This document shows, piece by piece, positions 49,422 to 57,671 of a stretch of DNA of 64,000 nt. Source of the DNA: Kitasatospora sp. CB01950 (GTDB lineage Bacteria > Actinomycetota > Actinomycetes > Streptomycetales > Streptomycetaceae); assembly GCF_001905465.1 (NCBI RefSeq), contig NZ_LISX01000001.1, positions 234,419 through 298,418 on the forward strand, written 5' to 3'. The position numbers and the translations under genes are program-made. The notes beneath the pieces were generated by a model, which saw only the letters and a list, made by a program, of their open reading frames with translations, did no database searches and was not told the DNA's origin. Each line of letters begins with the position of its first letter. The stretch's first letter is position 1.

Positions 49422-50198
49422 CTACTTCGGCTCGCGGTCGAACTGCGAGCGGGACCAGCGGTAGCCGAGCACGGTGAGGGCGGCGCACCAGATCAGCGCG
49501 ATCCACCAGTTGTTGCCGATGTGGGTGCCGAGCAGCAGGCCGCGCAGCGTCTCGATGGCGGGGGTGAACGGCTGGTACTGGGCGATCGGCTGGAACCAGC
49601 CGGGCATCGAGTGCAGCGGGACGAAGGCGGTGGAGATCAGCGGCAGCAGGATCAGCGGCAGTGCGGCGTTGCTGGCGGCCTCCGCGTTGGGGCTGCCCAT
49701 GCCCATGCCGACGGCGAGCCAGGTGAGGGCGAGCGCGACCAGCACCAGCAGGCCGAACGCGGCGAGCCACTCCAGCGCGGTGGCGTCGTGCGAGCGGAAT
49801 CCGATGGCGACGCCGACGGCGCCGACCAGCACCACGCTCAGCACCGACTGCAGGACGCTGCCGACGACCCGGCCGAACAGCACCGACCCGCGGTGGATCG
49901 CCATGGTGCGGAACCGGGCGACGATGCCCTCGTTCATGTCGGTCGCCATCGAGACGGCGGTGCCGACCACGGTGGAGCCGATGGTCATCAGCAGGATGCC
50001 GGGCAGCAGGTAGGCGACGTACGCGGCCCGGCCGGCCCCGCCGCTCATCGCGCCGCCGAAGACGTAGACGAACAGCAGGAGCAGCATCACGGGGGTGAGC
50101 AGCAGGTTCAGGGTGAGCGACGGGTAGCGCCGGGCGTGCAGCAGGTTGCGCCGCAGCATGGTCGACGAGTCGCGGAAGGCGAGGGCGAAGGCGCTCAT
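49422..50198 (-). CDS. ABC-2 permease (DrrB-like)
   Basis: A 258-residue permease with six TM helices (NLLLTPVMLLLLFVYVFGGA, YLLPGILLMTIGSTVVGTA, SVLQSVLSVVLVGAVGVAI and others). DMNEGIVARFRTMAIHRGSVLFGRV is the conserved coupling segment of the daunorubicin-resistance DrrB type. The ATG at 50198 overlaps the ATPase stop (ATGA). With the ATPase it forms a drug- or lipid-type exporter; the substrate is unknown. Confidence 0.93.
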   Translation of the reverse strand: MSAFALAFRDSSTMLRRNLLHARRYPSLTLNLLLTPVMLLLLFVYVFGGAMSGGAGRAAYVAYLLPGILLMTIGSTVVGTAVSMATDMNEGIVARFRTMAIHRGSVLFGRVVGSVLQSVLSVVLVGAVGVAIGFRSHDATALEWLAAFGLLVLVALALTWLAVGMGMGSPNAEAASNAALPLILLPLISTAFVPLHSMPGWFQPIAQYQPFTPAIETLRGLLLGTHIGNNWWIALIWCAALTVLGYRWSRSQFDREPK

Positions 50199-51157
50199 CG
50201 TGCGTTCTCCTTGGGCTGGTCGGTGACGGCGGGCGCGCCGGTCAGCGCGAAGAACACGTCGTCGAGGTCGGGGGTGTGCACGGTCAGCGCGTCGGCCTCG
50301 GCGCCGGCGGAGTCCAGCCGGTCGAGTACGGAGCGCAGGGCGCGCTGGCTGCCGTCGCTGGGGACGAGCAGGGTCAGCGAGTCGTCGTCGCGGGCGCTCT
50401 CGGCGAGGGCGTCGGCGGCGGACCGGTACCCGGCCGGGTCGGTGAAGCGGAGTCGGACGTGGCCGCCGGGGACGAGGCGCTTGAGCTCGTCGGCGGTGCC
50501 TTCGGCGGCGATCACGCCGTTGTGCAGGACGGCGATGCGGTCGGCGAGTTCGTCGGCCTCCTCCAGGTACTGGGTGGTGAGGAAGACGGTGACGCCGCCG
50601 GTGACGAGTTCCCTGATGATCTGCCACATGCTGTGGCGGCTGCGGGGGTCGAGGCCGGTGGTGGGCTCGTCCAGGAAGATGATCCGAGGATTGCCGACCA
50701 GCGTCATCGCGATGTCGAGGCGGCGCTTCATGCCGCCGGAGTAGGTGGAGGCGGGCTTCTGTGCGGCCTCGGTGAGGTCGAACCGGGCCAGCAGGTCGGC
50801 GGCGACGCGGCGGCCCTCGGCCTTGGGCAGGTGGTGCAGGTCCGCCATCAGCAGCATGTTCTCCTCGCCGGTGATCAGGCCGTCGACGGCGGAGAACTGG
50901 CCGGTGACGCCGATCTCGGCGCGCACCGCCTGCGGGTCGGTGGCGAGGTCGTGGCCGCCGATCCGGATCGGGCCGCTGCCGGGGCCGGCCGAGATGAGGG
51001 TGGAGAGGATCTTCACGGCGGTGGTCTTGCCGGCCCCGTTCGGGCCGAGCAGGGCGAAGACGGTGCCTTGCGGGACGGACAGGTCGACGCCGTCGAGGAC
51101 GGTCTTGTCCCCGTAGGACTTGCGCAGCCCCTGTGCCGCGATGGCCAGGCCGGTCAT
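50195..51157 (-). CDS. ABC transporter ATP-binding protein (DrrA-like)
   Basis: A 320-residue ATPase. GPNGAGKTT, TYSGGMKRRLDIAMTLVGNPRIIFLDEPTTGLDPRSR and QYLEEADELADRIAVL are the DrrA-type motifs, and a C-terminal regulatory extension follows the nucleotide-binding domain. AAGGAG before the ATG at 51157 sets the start; the longer frame reads only a 15-bp tandem repeat. It is the first gene of the two-gene exporter operon. Confidence 0.94.
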   Translation of the reverse strand: MTGLAIAAQGLRKSYGDKTVLDGVDLSVPQGTVFALLGPNGAGKTTAVKILSTLISAGPGSGPIRIGGHDLATDPQAVRAEIGVTGQFSAVDGLITGEENMLLMADLHHLPKAEGRRVAADLLARFDLTEAAQKPASTYSGGMKRRLDIAMTLVGNPRIIFLDEPTTGLDPRSRHSMWQIIRELVTGGVTVFLTTQYLEEADELADRIAVLHNGVIAAEGTADELKRLVPGGHVRLRFTDPAGYRSAADALAESARDDDSLTLLVPSDGSQRALRSVLDRLDSAGAEADALTVHTPDLDDVFFALTGAPAVTDQPKENAR

Positions 51158-51180
51158 GGGAGAACTCCTTCTGCTGCTGG

Positions 51181-51255
51181 GCGGGTTGATGCCGTGCGGG
51201 TTGGTACTGGGCGGGTTGGTGCCGTGCGGGTCTATGCCGTGCAAGTTGGTGCCGT
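51181..51255. repeat. 15-bp tandem repeat in the exporter 5' region
   Basis: Five units of 15 bp based on GCGGGTTGGTGCCGT run from 51181 to 51255, with 1-5 changes each. They lie between the DrrA-like ATPase start and the DUF4097 gene stop. In the minus-strand frame they read as Asn/Pro/His-rich codons ahead of the chosen start. Confidence 0.75.
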
Positions 51256-51299
51256 GCGGGGCCGCCGTGCGGTGCGGCGGCCCGGTGGCGGGGCTGCGG

Positions 51300-51968
51300 T
51301 CAGACCGTGCGGGCGGTGATGTCGCCGTTCATGGTGGTGGCGCGGATGGCGAGCCCGGGCACGTCGTCGGCGTTGCGCAGGGCGTTGTGGATGCGGCCGT
51401 GGCCGGTGCCGGCGTCCAGCGAGGCGGACACTCCGCGGGCGGCGCCGACGGTGATCGAACCGGACTGGGTGGTGAGCGCCAGCTCGCCGCTCACCGCCTC
51501 GGTGACGGTCAGGTCGCCGCTCTGGGTGTCGAGCTTCGCCGAGCCGGTGAGGCGGCCGACCTCGATGCTGCCGGCCTGGAGGACGAGCCAGCCGCCGGCC
51601 GCCTCGTCGAGCTTGATCGTGCCCCGGGCGCTCTCGAACGCGACCTCGCCGAGCCGTCCCACGCCGGTCAGTTCGGTGTCGGCGGACTTGGCCTCGATCC
51701 GGGAGCCGGCCGGCAGCTGGACGGTGACCTCCAGCGCGCCGGTCGGGCCGAGCAGGCGGTGCTGTCCGGAGGCGGTGACGATCCGCAGCACGCCGTCCGC
51801 GAAGACCACCTCGGTCTGCTCGGCGGCCCGCACGTCGCGGTCCTTCTTCGGGTTGGCGGGGAGCACCTCGACGACGGTGTCGGTGCGGTCGGTGGCGATC
51901 AGGCGGAGGTGGCCGGCGGGGATCTCGACGACGGCGGTGATCGCGGCGGGGGTGGCGAACTGCTGCAT
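51300..51968 (-). CDS. DUF4097-family beta-strand repeat protein
   Basis: A 222-residue protein made of short repeated beta strands (GRLGEVAFESARGTIKLDEA, GWLVLQAGSIEVGRLTGSAKLDTQSGDLTVTEA), the DUF4097 beta-solenoid pattern. There is no signal or TM. GGAG lies 6 bases before the ATG at 51968, which is better than the ATG at 51980. It precedes the DrrAB-like exporter in the same direction and is divergent from a GbsR/MarR-type regulator. I recall this protein-exporter pairing as common in Streptomyces; its function is unknown. Confidence 0.87.
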   Translation of the reverse strand: MQQFATPAAITAVVEIPAGHLRLIATDRTDTVVEVLPANPKKDRDVRAAEQTEVVFADGVLRIVTASGQHRLLGPTGALEVTVQLPAGSRIEAKSADTELTGVGRLGEVAFESARGTIKLDEAAGGWLVLQAGSIEVGRLTGSAKLDTQSGDLTVTEAVSGELALTTQSGSITVGAARGVSASLDAGTGHGRIHNALRNADDVPGLAIRATTMNGDITARTV

Positions 51969-52010
51969 GGCTGACTCCATCTGCGCTTCGTTTCTGATGA
52001 TGGAAACGCT

Positions 52011-52135
52011 ACGTTGCGTTCATGAATTCGGCAATGGACTTGTTGCAATCGAAGCGCATCGCAGCAGGTCAATGGCTGTAAATCGTTGCAACGGCCCTCC
52101 AGCTAACGCAACGTTGAGGGCGGGTGCGGTGCAAT
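52011..52135. promoter_or_regulatory. Cluster of GTTGC/GCAAC operator-like sites
   Basis: ACGTTGCGTT (52011), TTGCAA (52043), the perfect palindrome CGTTGCAACG (52084-52093), CGCAACGTTG (52107-52116) and GTGCAATG (about 52129) fall within 125 bases of the divergent region. They are candidate sites for the GbsR/MarR-type regulator at 52194 acting on itself and on the DUF4097/exporter operon. Confidence 0.55.
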
Positions 52136-52193
52136 GAAATGTGCGTGAACGCTATGCTGGGGCCGACCGGGAAGACCGACCGAGGAGACCGTG

Positions 52194-52970
52194 ATGCCGG
52201 GAGGCAGGCTCACCCAGCAGGAACGCCAGCAGATCGCGCTGGGACTGGCCGAGGACCTTGCGTACGCCGAGATCGCCCGCCGACTCGACCGTCCGACCTC
52301 GACCGTCACCCGCGAGGTCATGCGCAACGGCGGCCCCAACGGCTACCGGGCCGACCTGGCCCACCGCGCCACCGAACGCCGCGCCCAGCGCCGACAGGCG
52401 CTGCCCCGCAGCCCGTACTCCGACCGGCCCGCCGACGGGCGCGACCCGGAGGCGGTGGCGGTCTATGCGGAGACCGTCACCACGGTGTTCATGCACTCCG
52501 GCATGAGCCGGATGCCCGCACGGGTGCTGGCCGCGCTGATGCTCACCGACGAAGGCCGCCTCACCGCGGTCGAGCTCGCCCAGCGGCTCCAGGTCAGTCC
52601 GGCGTCCATCTCCAAGGCGGTCGCTTTCCTGGACGACCAGGCGATGATCCGGCGTGAGCGCGACGAGCGCCGCCGTGAGAGCTATGTCCTGGACGAGGAC
52701 ATCTGGTACCAGGCCACCGTCGCCAGCGCCCGGGCCAACGCCGCCGTGGTCGAGGCCGTCCGCGAGGGCGTCTCCGTGCTCGGCCCCGGCACCCCGGCCT
52801 CCGACCGGCTGGACAGCATCGCGCGGTTCCTGAACTTCGTCTCCGAGGGCCTGTTCCGGCTGGCCGAGGACGCCCGGGAGATCCAGCACGCCAAGCCCGA
52901 TCCGGACGCCGAGGACACCGAAGCCGCCGAAGCCGCCGAGGACGCGGTGGTCGGCGGCGGCAGGGGCTGA
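52194..52970 (+). CDS. GbsR/MarR-type regulator with an extra N-terminal HTH
   Basis: A 258-residue regulator. Residues 1-50 form an IS30/HTH_38-like helix-turn-helix (LTQQERQQIALGLAEDLAYAEIARRLDRPTSTVTREVMRNGG). A MarR/GbsR-type winged helix follows (about 95-200; LTAVELAQRLQVSPASISKAVAFLDDQAMIRRERDERRRESYVL), and an acidic Glu/Ala tail ends the protein. The presence of two HTHs is notable. GAGGAG lies 6 bases before the ATG at 52194. It is divergent from the DUF4097/exporter genes. Confidence 0.9.
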   Translation: MPGGRLTQQERQQIALGLAEDLAYAEIARRLDRPTSTVTREVMRNGGPNGYRADLAHRATERRAQRRQALPRSPYSDRPADGRDPEAVAVYAETVTTVFMHSGMSRMPARVLAALMLTDEGRLTAVELAQRLQVSPASISKAVAFLDDQAMIRRERDERRRESYVLDEDIWYQATVASARANAAVVEAVREGVSVLGPGTPASDRLDSIARFLNFVSEGLFRLAEDAREIQHAKPDPDAEDTEAAEAAEDAVVGGGRG

Positions 52971-52988
52971 GGGTCCTGGCCCGCCCGG

Positions 52989-54437
52989 TCAGGCCGTGGG
53001 CCGGGCCGGGTTCGGGCCGCGCGGCCCGACCGGGCGGGCCAGGAACGCGCCGACCGCCGCGGCGCCGGCCAGCAGGGCGACACCGGCCACCAGCAGCGCG
53101 AGCCGGGTGCCGGAGCCGTCCCCGGCCGCGTCGGCCGTCGCGCCCAGTACGGCCACGCCGAGCACCGCGCCGGTCTGCCGAGCCGAGTTCAGCGCGCCCG
53201 AGGCGATCCCGGACTGCTCCTTGGCGACCGCGCCGACCACCGCCGTCATCAGCGACGGGATCGCGAACGACACCCCGAAGCCGAGCACCAGCAGCCCGCC
53301 CGCCGTCGCCACCCGCGCGACCGTCGAACCCCCGGTCGCCGCGGCGGCCACCAGCACCCCGACGCCCATCAGCAGGAACCCGGCGACGGCCGGGCGGCGA
53401 GCGCCGATCCGACCCACCAGGCGGCCGGTGAACACCGGGTTGAACGCGGTCGGCAGCATCAGCGGCAGGAACGCCACGCCCGCGCCGAACGCGCTCAGGC
53501 CGTGCGCCCGTTGGAAGTGCAGCGAGAGCACGAACAGCACCCCCGACAGGCCGAAGTTCACCAGCAGCCCCGCGCCCAGCCCGGTGGCGAGCGTCCGGTC
53601 GCGCAGCAGTCCCAGCGGCAGCATCACGGCACGTCCCGCGGTCTCCCGGCGCCGCTCGACCAGCACGAACAGGCCGCCGGACAGCGCGAACACCGCGAAG
53701 CCGCCGAGCACCGGCAGCGAGCCCCAGCCCGCCGGCCCGCCCTCGATGAGGGCGCAGGTCAGGCCGGTCAGGGCCGGCACCGCACAGACCTGCCCCGGCA
53801 GGTCCACACCCCGGTCCACGCCCCGGTCCGCCCTGCCCCGGTCCGCCCCGGGCCGGTCCGCCGGCGCGTGACGTGCCGTCAGGGCGAGGGCGAGGAACGC
53901 CACCGGCACATTGACCAGGAAGATCGCCTGCCAGCCGAACCGGTCGGTGAGCGCCCCGCCGACCAGCGGCCCGGCGGCCAGCGCGCTGCCGCTGATCGCC
54001 GCCCAGACGCCCATCGCCCGGGCCCGGGCCGCCGGTTCGGTCCAGGCGTGCGCGATCACCGCCAGCGAGGCCGGCAGCAGCAGCGCGCCCGCCACCCCGA
54101 GCAGCGCCCGCAGCGCGATCAGCGCGCCCATCGAACCGGCCAGTGCGCTCACGCCGGAGCACGCGCCGAACAGCCACAGCCCGGCCAGGAACACCCGCCG
54201 TCCGCCGTGCCGGTCGGCCAGCGCACCCGCGGTGAGCAGCAGCGCGGCGAAGGTGAGGGTGTAACCGTTGGAGACCCACTGCAGAGCGCCGAGCGAACCC
54301 GACAGGTCCGCGCCGATCGCCGGCAGGGCCACGGTCACCACCGTGGTGTCCAGCATCACCATGAAGTAGCCGAGCGAGAGTCCGAGCAGCAGCAGCCCGT
54401 TCCCACGCCGGGAGTCGGTCCGTCGACGACCGGGCAC
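52989..54437 (-). CDS. DHA2-type MFS drug exporter
   Basis: A 482-residue transporter with about 14 TM helices. GYFMVMLDTTVVTVALPAIGADL in TM1 is the DHA2 signature, followed by GALADRHGGRRVF (motif A) and ALLGVAGALLLPASLAVIAHAW (motif C region). The GTG at 54437 has GGGGGA 6 bases upstream. It shares a 274-bp divergent region, with a 9-bp tandem repeat, with a LysR regulator that probably controls it. Confidence 0.92.
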   Translation of the reverse strand: MPGRRRTDSRRGNGLLLLGLSLGYFMVMLDTTVVTVALPAIGADLSGSLGALQWVSNGYTLTFAALLLTAGALADRHGGRRVFLAGLWLFGACSGVSALAGSMGALIALRALLGVAGALLLPASLAVIAHAWTEPAARARAMGVWAAISGSALAAGPLVGGALTDRFGWQAIFLVNVPVAFLALALTARHAPADRPGADRGRADRGVDRGVDLPGQVCAVPALTGLTCALIEGGPAGWGSLPVLGGFAVFALSGGLFVLVERRRETAGRAVMLPLGLLRDRTLATGLGAGLLVNFGLSGVLFVLSLHFQRAHGLSAFGAGVAFLPLMLPTAFNPVFTGRLVGRIGARRPAVAGFLLMGVGVLVAAAATGGSTVARVATAGGLLVLGFGVSFAIPSLMTAVVGAVAKEQSGIASGALNSARQTGAVLGVAVLGATADAAGDGSGTRLALLVAGVALLAGAAAVGAFLARPVGPRGPNPARPTA

Positions 54438-54608
54438 AGTTGTCCCCCGAGGGTGCGAAAGAAGTGAATGGATGCGAAGGGCGCGCCGGACGGTGGCGGC
54501 ACCGGAGTTCACCTCGCCGGTTGTGCACGGCGGGCGGTCACTGAAATTCTGGCCGTGCCAGGGTGGTTGAGGAAGCGGGCGCTTCCGATGACACCCATCG
54601 CCGGAACC

Positions 54609-54662
54609 GATGCAAGCGATGCACGCGACGCACGCGATGCGAGCGACGCAAGCGGTACACGC
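54609..54662. repeat. Six 9-bp tandem repeats between MFS and LysR genes
   Basis: Units GATGCAAGC, GATGCACGC, GACGCACGC, GATGCGAGC, GACGCAAGC and GGTACACGC run head to tail from 54609 to 54662 in the divergent promoter region, about 50 bases upstream of the LysR start. Confidence 0.8.
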
Positions 54663-54711
54663 CATGCAGCCGGTACGGCGGCCGACACCGACCTGACGAG
54701 GAGCGGACGCC

Positions 54712-55629
54712 GTGGAACTGCGCCACCTTCGGACCTTCCGCACCGTCGCCCGGACGCTCAACTTCACTCGCGCCGCAGCCGAGTTGAACTACGCCCAGTC
54801 CAGCGTCACCGAACAGGTCCAGGCCCTGGAGGCCGAACTCGGCACCAAACTGTTCGACCGCAGCCACCGCCGGCTCTCCCTCACCTCCGCCGGGGAGCGA
54901 CTGGTCGAGTACGCCGACCGGATGCTGCTGCTCGTCCAGGAGGCCCGGACGGCCGTCGAGGACGGAGACCGCCACCCCGGCGGCCGACTGGTCGTCGGCG
55001 GCCTGGAGACGCTCTGCGCGCACCGCCTGCCCGCCGTCCTCGCCGCCTACCGCCGCGAGTGCCCCCGGGTGCAGGTGTCGGTCCGCCAGGGCAGCCGCGG
55101 CGAACTGTACGACTGGGTGCGGCGCGGCGAGATCGACGTCGTACTGACCTTCGGCCGGGCGCCCCGCGGCGAGGCGACGGCCAGCGAGACGCTGGCCGGC
55201 GAGCGGCTGATGGTGGTCGCCCCGAACGGCCACCGGCTGGCCCAGTACGCGCAGCTCGCCGGGCCCGAACTGCGCGGAGAGCCGTTCCTGGCCACCCCGG
55301 TCGGCTGCGGCTTCCGCGAGATGCTGGACCGCCTGATCGACAGCCTCGACTCCGACGCCCCTGTGATCGAGACCGAACTGGCCGGCATCGCCGCCCTTCG
55401 CCAGTGCGCCGCCGCCGGCCTGGGCTGCGCCCTGCTGCCCGAACTCGCGGTGGCCGACGCGGCGTCCCGCGGCGAACTCACCGCCGTCCCGCTGCTCGGC
55501 GACGCCGCCCGGACGACGATCACCATGACCTGGCTGCGCCGCGCCGAGACGCGGCCCGCCGTACCGGCGTTCCTCGCCACGGCGCGCGCCGCGTTCGCCC
55601 GGCTGGCGATGGAGGGGGCGGCGGCGTGA
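54712..55629 (+). CDS. LysR-family transcriptional regulator
   Basis: A 305-residue regulator. The HTH (1-60) is MELRHLRTFRTVARTLNFTRAAAELNYAQSSVTEQVQALEAELGTKLFDR. A substrate-binding-like domain (about 90-295) follows. GAGGAG precedes the GTG at 54712. It is divergent from a DHA2 exporter, the classic target arrangement. It converges on the isochorismatase-like gene with a 7-bp gap. Confidence 0.93.
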   Translation: MELRHLRTFRTVARTLNFTRAAAELNYAQSSVTEQVQALEAELGTKLFDRSHRRLSLTSAGERLVEYADRMLLLVQEARTAVEDGDRHPGGRLVVGGLETLCAHRLPAVLAAYRRECPRVQVSVRQGSRGELYDWVRRGEIDVVLTFGRAPRGEATASETLAGERLMVVAPNGHRLAQYAQLAGPELRGEPFLATPVGCGFREMLDRLIDSLDSDAPVIETELAGIAALRQCAAAGLGCALLPELAVADAASRGELTAVPLLGDAARTTITMTWLRRAETRPAVPAFLATARAAFARLAMEGAAA

Positions 55630-55636
55630 GCTGCGC

Positions 55637-56191
55637 TCAACCTGCCTTCAGGCTTGAGCAGTTGAGCAGTTCGGCGCGGGCCGGGAGCACCTTTTCGAGC
55701 AGCAGTTCGTGGAGGTGCGGGTCCGGGTCGGCGACGCCGTCGGACAGCACGCGGAGGCGGTAGTCGTGGTCGGCAGCGTCCAGGGCGGTGGCCAGGACGG
55801 CGCCGCCGGTGCTGAGACCGGCGAGGATCAGGGTGTCGACGGCGCGGGCGCGCAGCCGTTGGTCCAGGCCGGTGCCGGACAGGGCGGAGAGGCGGGTCTT
55901 GCGAACCGCCAAGTCGTCGTCCAGTTGGGGGAGTTGCGGGTGGAAGGCGGCGTCCGGGTCATCGTGGTGCAGGACGCGATGCCGGGCCACGGCGGCGAAG
56001 ACCTGGTTGGTGGCGGGGACGGCCGCCCAGTCGGACTCGGTGAACGCGGTGCGCACGTGGGCCACCGTGCCGCCCCCGGCACGGACGTCGGCGGCGGCTC
56101 GCTCCAGCCGGGCGAGCAGCGGAGCGGGATCGGGCAGGGCGGCCAGGACGGCGGGCTGGCAGTCGAGCAGGAGCAGTGCGGTGTGCTTCAT
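55637..56191 (-). CDS. Isochorismatase-like hydrolase lacking the catalytic cysteine
   Basis: A 184-residue protein of the isochorismatase fold. D10 (ALLLLDCQPAVL) and the Lys of VRKTRLSA are present. At the nucleophile position the usual Cys is replaced (LAGLSTGGAVLATAL), as in true isochorismatases, which do not use a cysteine thiolate. GAGGA precedes the ATG at 56191. No siderophore or phenazine genes are nearby, so the substrate is unknown. Confidence 0.87.
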   Translation of the reverse strand: MKHTALLLLDCQPAVLAALPDPAPLLARLERAAADVRAGGGTVAHVRTAFTESDWAAVPATNQVFAAVARHRVLHHDDPDAAFHPQLPQLDDDLAVRKTRLSALSGTGLDQRLRARAVDTLILAGLSTGGAVLATALDAADHDYRLRVLSDGVADPDPHLHELLLEKVLPARAELLNCSSLKAG

Positions 56192-56237
56192 GGAGAGGTC
56201 CTCGAAGTGGCGGATCGACGAACAGCGCGGCTTCGCT

Positions 56238-57545
56238 TCACGGAGTGGGCGTCGAAGTGGGCGTTCCTGCAACGCCGTTGATCGGAGCAGGCTCGCGCGT
56301 CGGCTCCGGCTCCGGCTCCGGCTCCGGCACCGGCGCTGGCGCCGGCTCGCGGCGCGGGAGCAGGAGCGGGGTCGCCAGCGCCAGCAGCCCGGCGACGGCC
56401 AGGGTGGTGCGCGGGTCGGTCAGGGTGGCGAGCAGACCGCCGAGCGCGGTGAGGACGGCGGTCGTCGCCTGCTGGCCGATCGACCACGCGGACAGGGTGC
56501 GGGCGACCAGGTGGGTGGGGGTGCGTTCCAGCCGGTAGGTGGCGAGGACCGGCGTGAACAGGCTCATGTGGACGATGATCGCCAGCTCGACGGCCATCAC
56601 CGTGAGCAGGCCGACCACGCCGGACGGGACGAAGGCCAGCCCGATCAGCCAGACGACGCGCAGCGTGCCGACCGTCCGGAACACCCACGTCCGGCCGCGT
56701 CGCGCCACCACCCGGCGGGCCAGCCGGGAGCCGATCAGCCCGCCGAGGCAGGGTGCGGCGAACGCCAGGCCGTACTGCCAGGCGGGGAAGTGGAGTTGGC
56801 GCAGCAGCAGGACGGCGAGCACCGGTTCGGTGGCCATGATCAGGCCGGACACCAGCAGGTTGTTGAGGTACAGCGCCCGCAGTTCCGGGTCGCCCAGCAG
56901 GTGTCGCCAGCCGTCCAACAGCGATCCCGGTCCGGCCGGGCCGCCGTCGCGGGCGGGCGGGGGCTCCTCGCGGTGGCGGATCGCCGCGAGGCCGAGCGCC
57001 GAGAGCAGATAGCTGCCCGCGTCCGCCAGCACCGTGACGACCGGGCCGAACACGCCGATCGCGGCCCCGCCGAGCGGCGGGCCGACCGCGATCGAGCTCC
57101 AATTCGTCGATTCGAAACGGGAGTTGGCGACCAGCAGGTCGTCCGGCCGGACCAGTGCCTTCAGGTAGGCCCCGCTCGCCGCGCCGAACGCGATCTTCGC
57201 TGCGGCGACCACCGCCGACACCGCGAGCAGCTGGCCGAACCCGAGCACCCCGCAGGCGTACGCGAGCGGGACGGACGCCATCGCGCCGCACCTGACCAGG
57301 TCGGCCGCGACCATCACCGGTCGCTTGCGCCGGAACTCCACCCACGGCGCGAGCGGCAGCGCCAGCAGCGCCCCCACCGCCGGGCCCACGGCGGACAGCG
57401 CCGACACCTCGGCGGGGCCGGCGTGCAGCACCAGCACCGCGATCAGCGGCAGCGCCCCGAACCCCAGCCCCGATCCGTACGCGCTCACCGCGTACGCCGC
57501 CCACAGCCACCCGAAGGGCCGTCCCAACGACCGCCGACTGCCCAT
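56238..57545 (-). CDS. MFS exporter
   Basis: A 435-residue transporter with about 12 TM helices, of the DHA3/enterobactin-exporter-like type. WLWAAYAVSAYGSGLGFGALPLIAVLVL starts TM1, and EFRRKRPVMVAADLVRC is motif A. The C-terminus is a Glu-Pro repeat (EPEPEPEPTREP, from a GGCTCC hexamer run). The ATG at 57545 (or the GTG two codons upstream) has only a weak SD. It is divergent from a LysR regulator with a 126-bp gap that holds a palindrome. Confidence 0.88.
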   Translation of the reverse strand: MGSRRSLGRPFGWLWAAYAVSAYGSGLGFGALPLIAVLVLHAGPAEVSALSAVGPAVGALLALPLAPWVEFRRKRPVMVAADLVRCGAMASVPLAYACGVLGFGQLLAVSAVVAAAKIAFGAASGAYLKALVRPDDLLVANSRFESTNWSSIAVGPPLGGAAIGVFGPVVTVLADAGSYLLSALGLAAIRHREEPPPARDGGPAGPGSLLDGWRHLLGDPELRALYLNNLLVSGLIMATEPVLAVLLLRQLHFPAWQYGLAFAAPCLGGLIGSRLARRVVARRGRTWVFRTVGTLRVVWLIGLAFVPSGVVGLLTVMAVELAIIVHMSLFTPVLATYRLERTPTHLVARTLSAWSIGQQATTAVLTALGGLLATLTDPRTTLAVAGLLALATPLLLPRREPAPAPVPEPEPEPEPTREPAPINGVAGTPTSTPTP

Positions 57546-57639
57546 CGCCACCCCGTTCGACCGCACAAACCCGCGTTGACCCGGCAGAGCAAATCGGGTC
57601 GTGAAGGTGCAGGTCAAACAACCGGGAAGGGCCTCGGAT

Positions 57640-57654
57640 ACAACCGCTGGTTGT
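57640..57654. promoter_or_regulatory. Palindrome between MFS and LysR genes
   Basis: ACAACC-GCT-GGTTGT is a perfect 6-bp palindrome with a 3-nt centre, 17 bases upstream of the LysR start. It is a candidate autoregulatory site covering the divergent promoters. Confidence 0.5.
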
Positions 57655-57671
57655 TCACTAAGGTGGACGGC

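Noticed and set aside
52194-52350. IS30 transposase fragment
   Set aside because: The HTH is continuous with a complete MarR/GbsR-type regulator and there are no inverted terminal repeats or catalytic DDE part.
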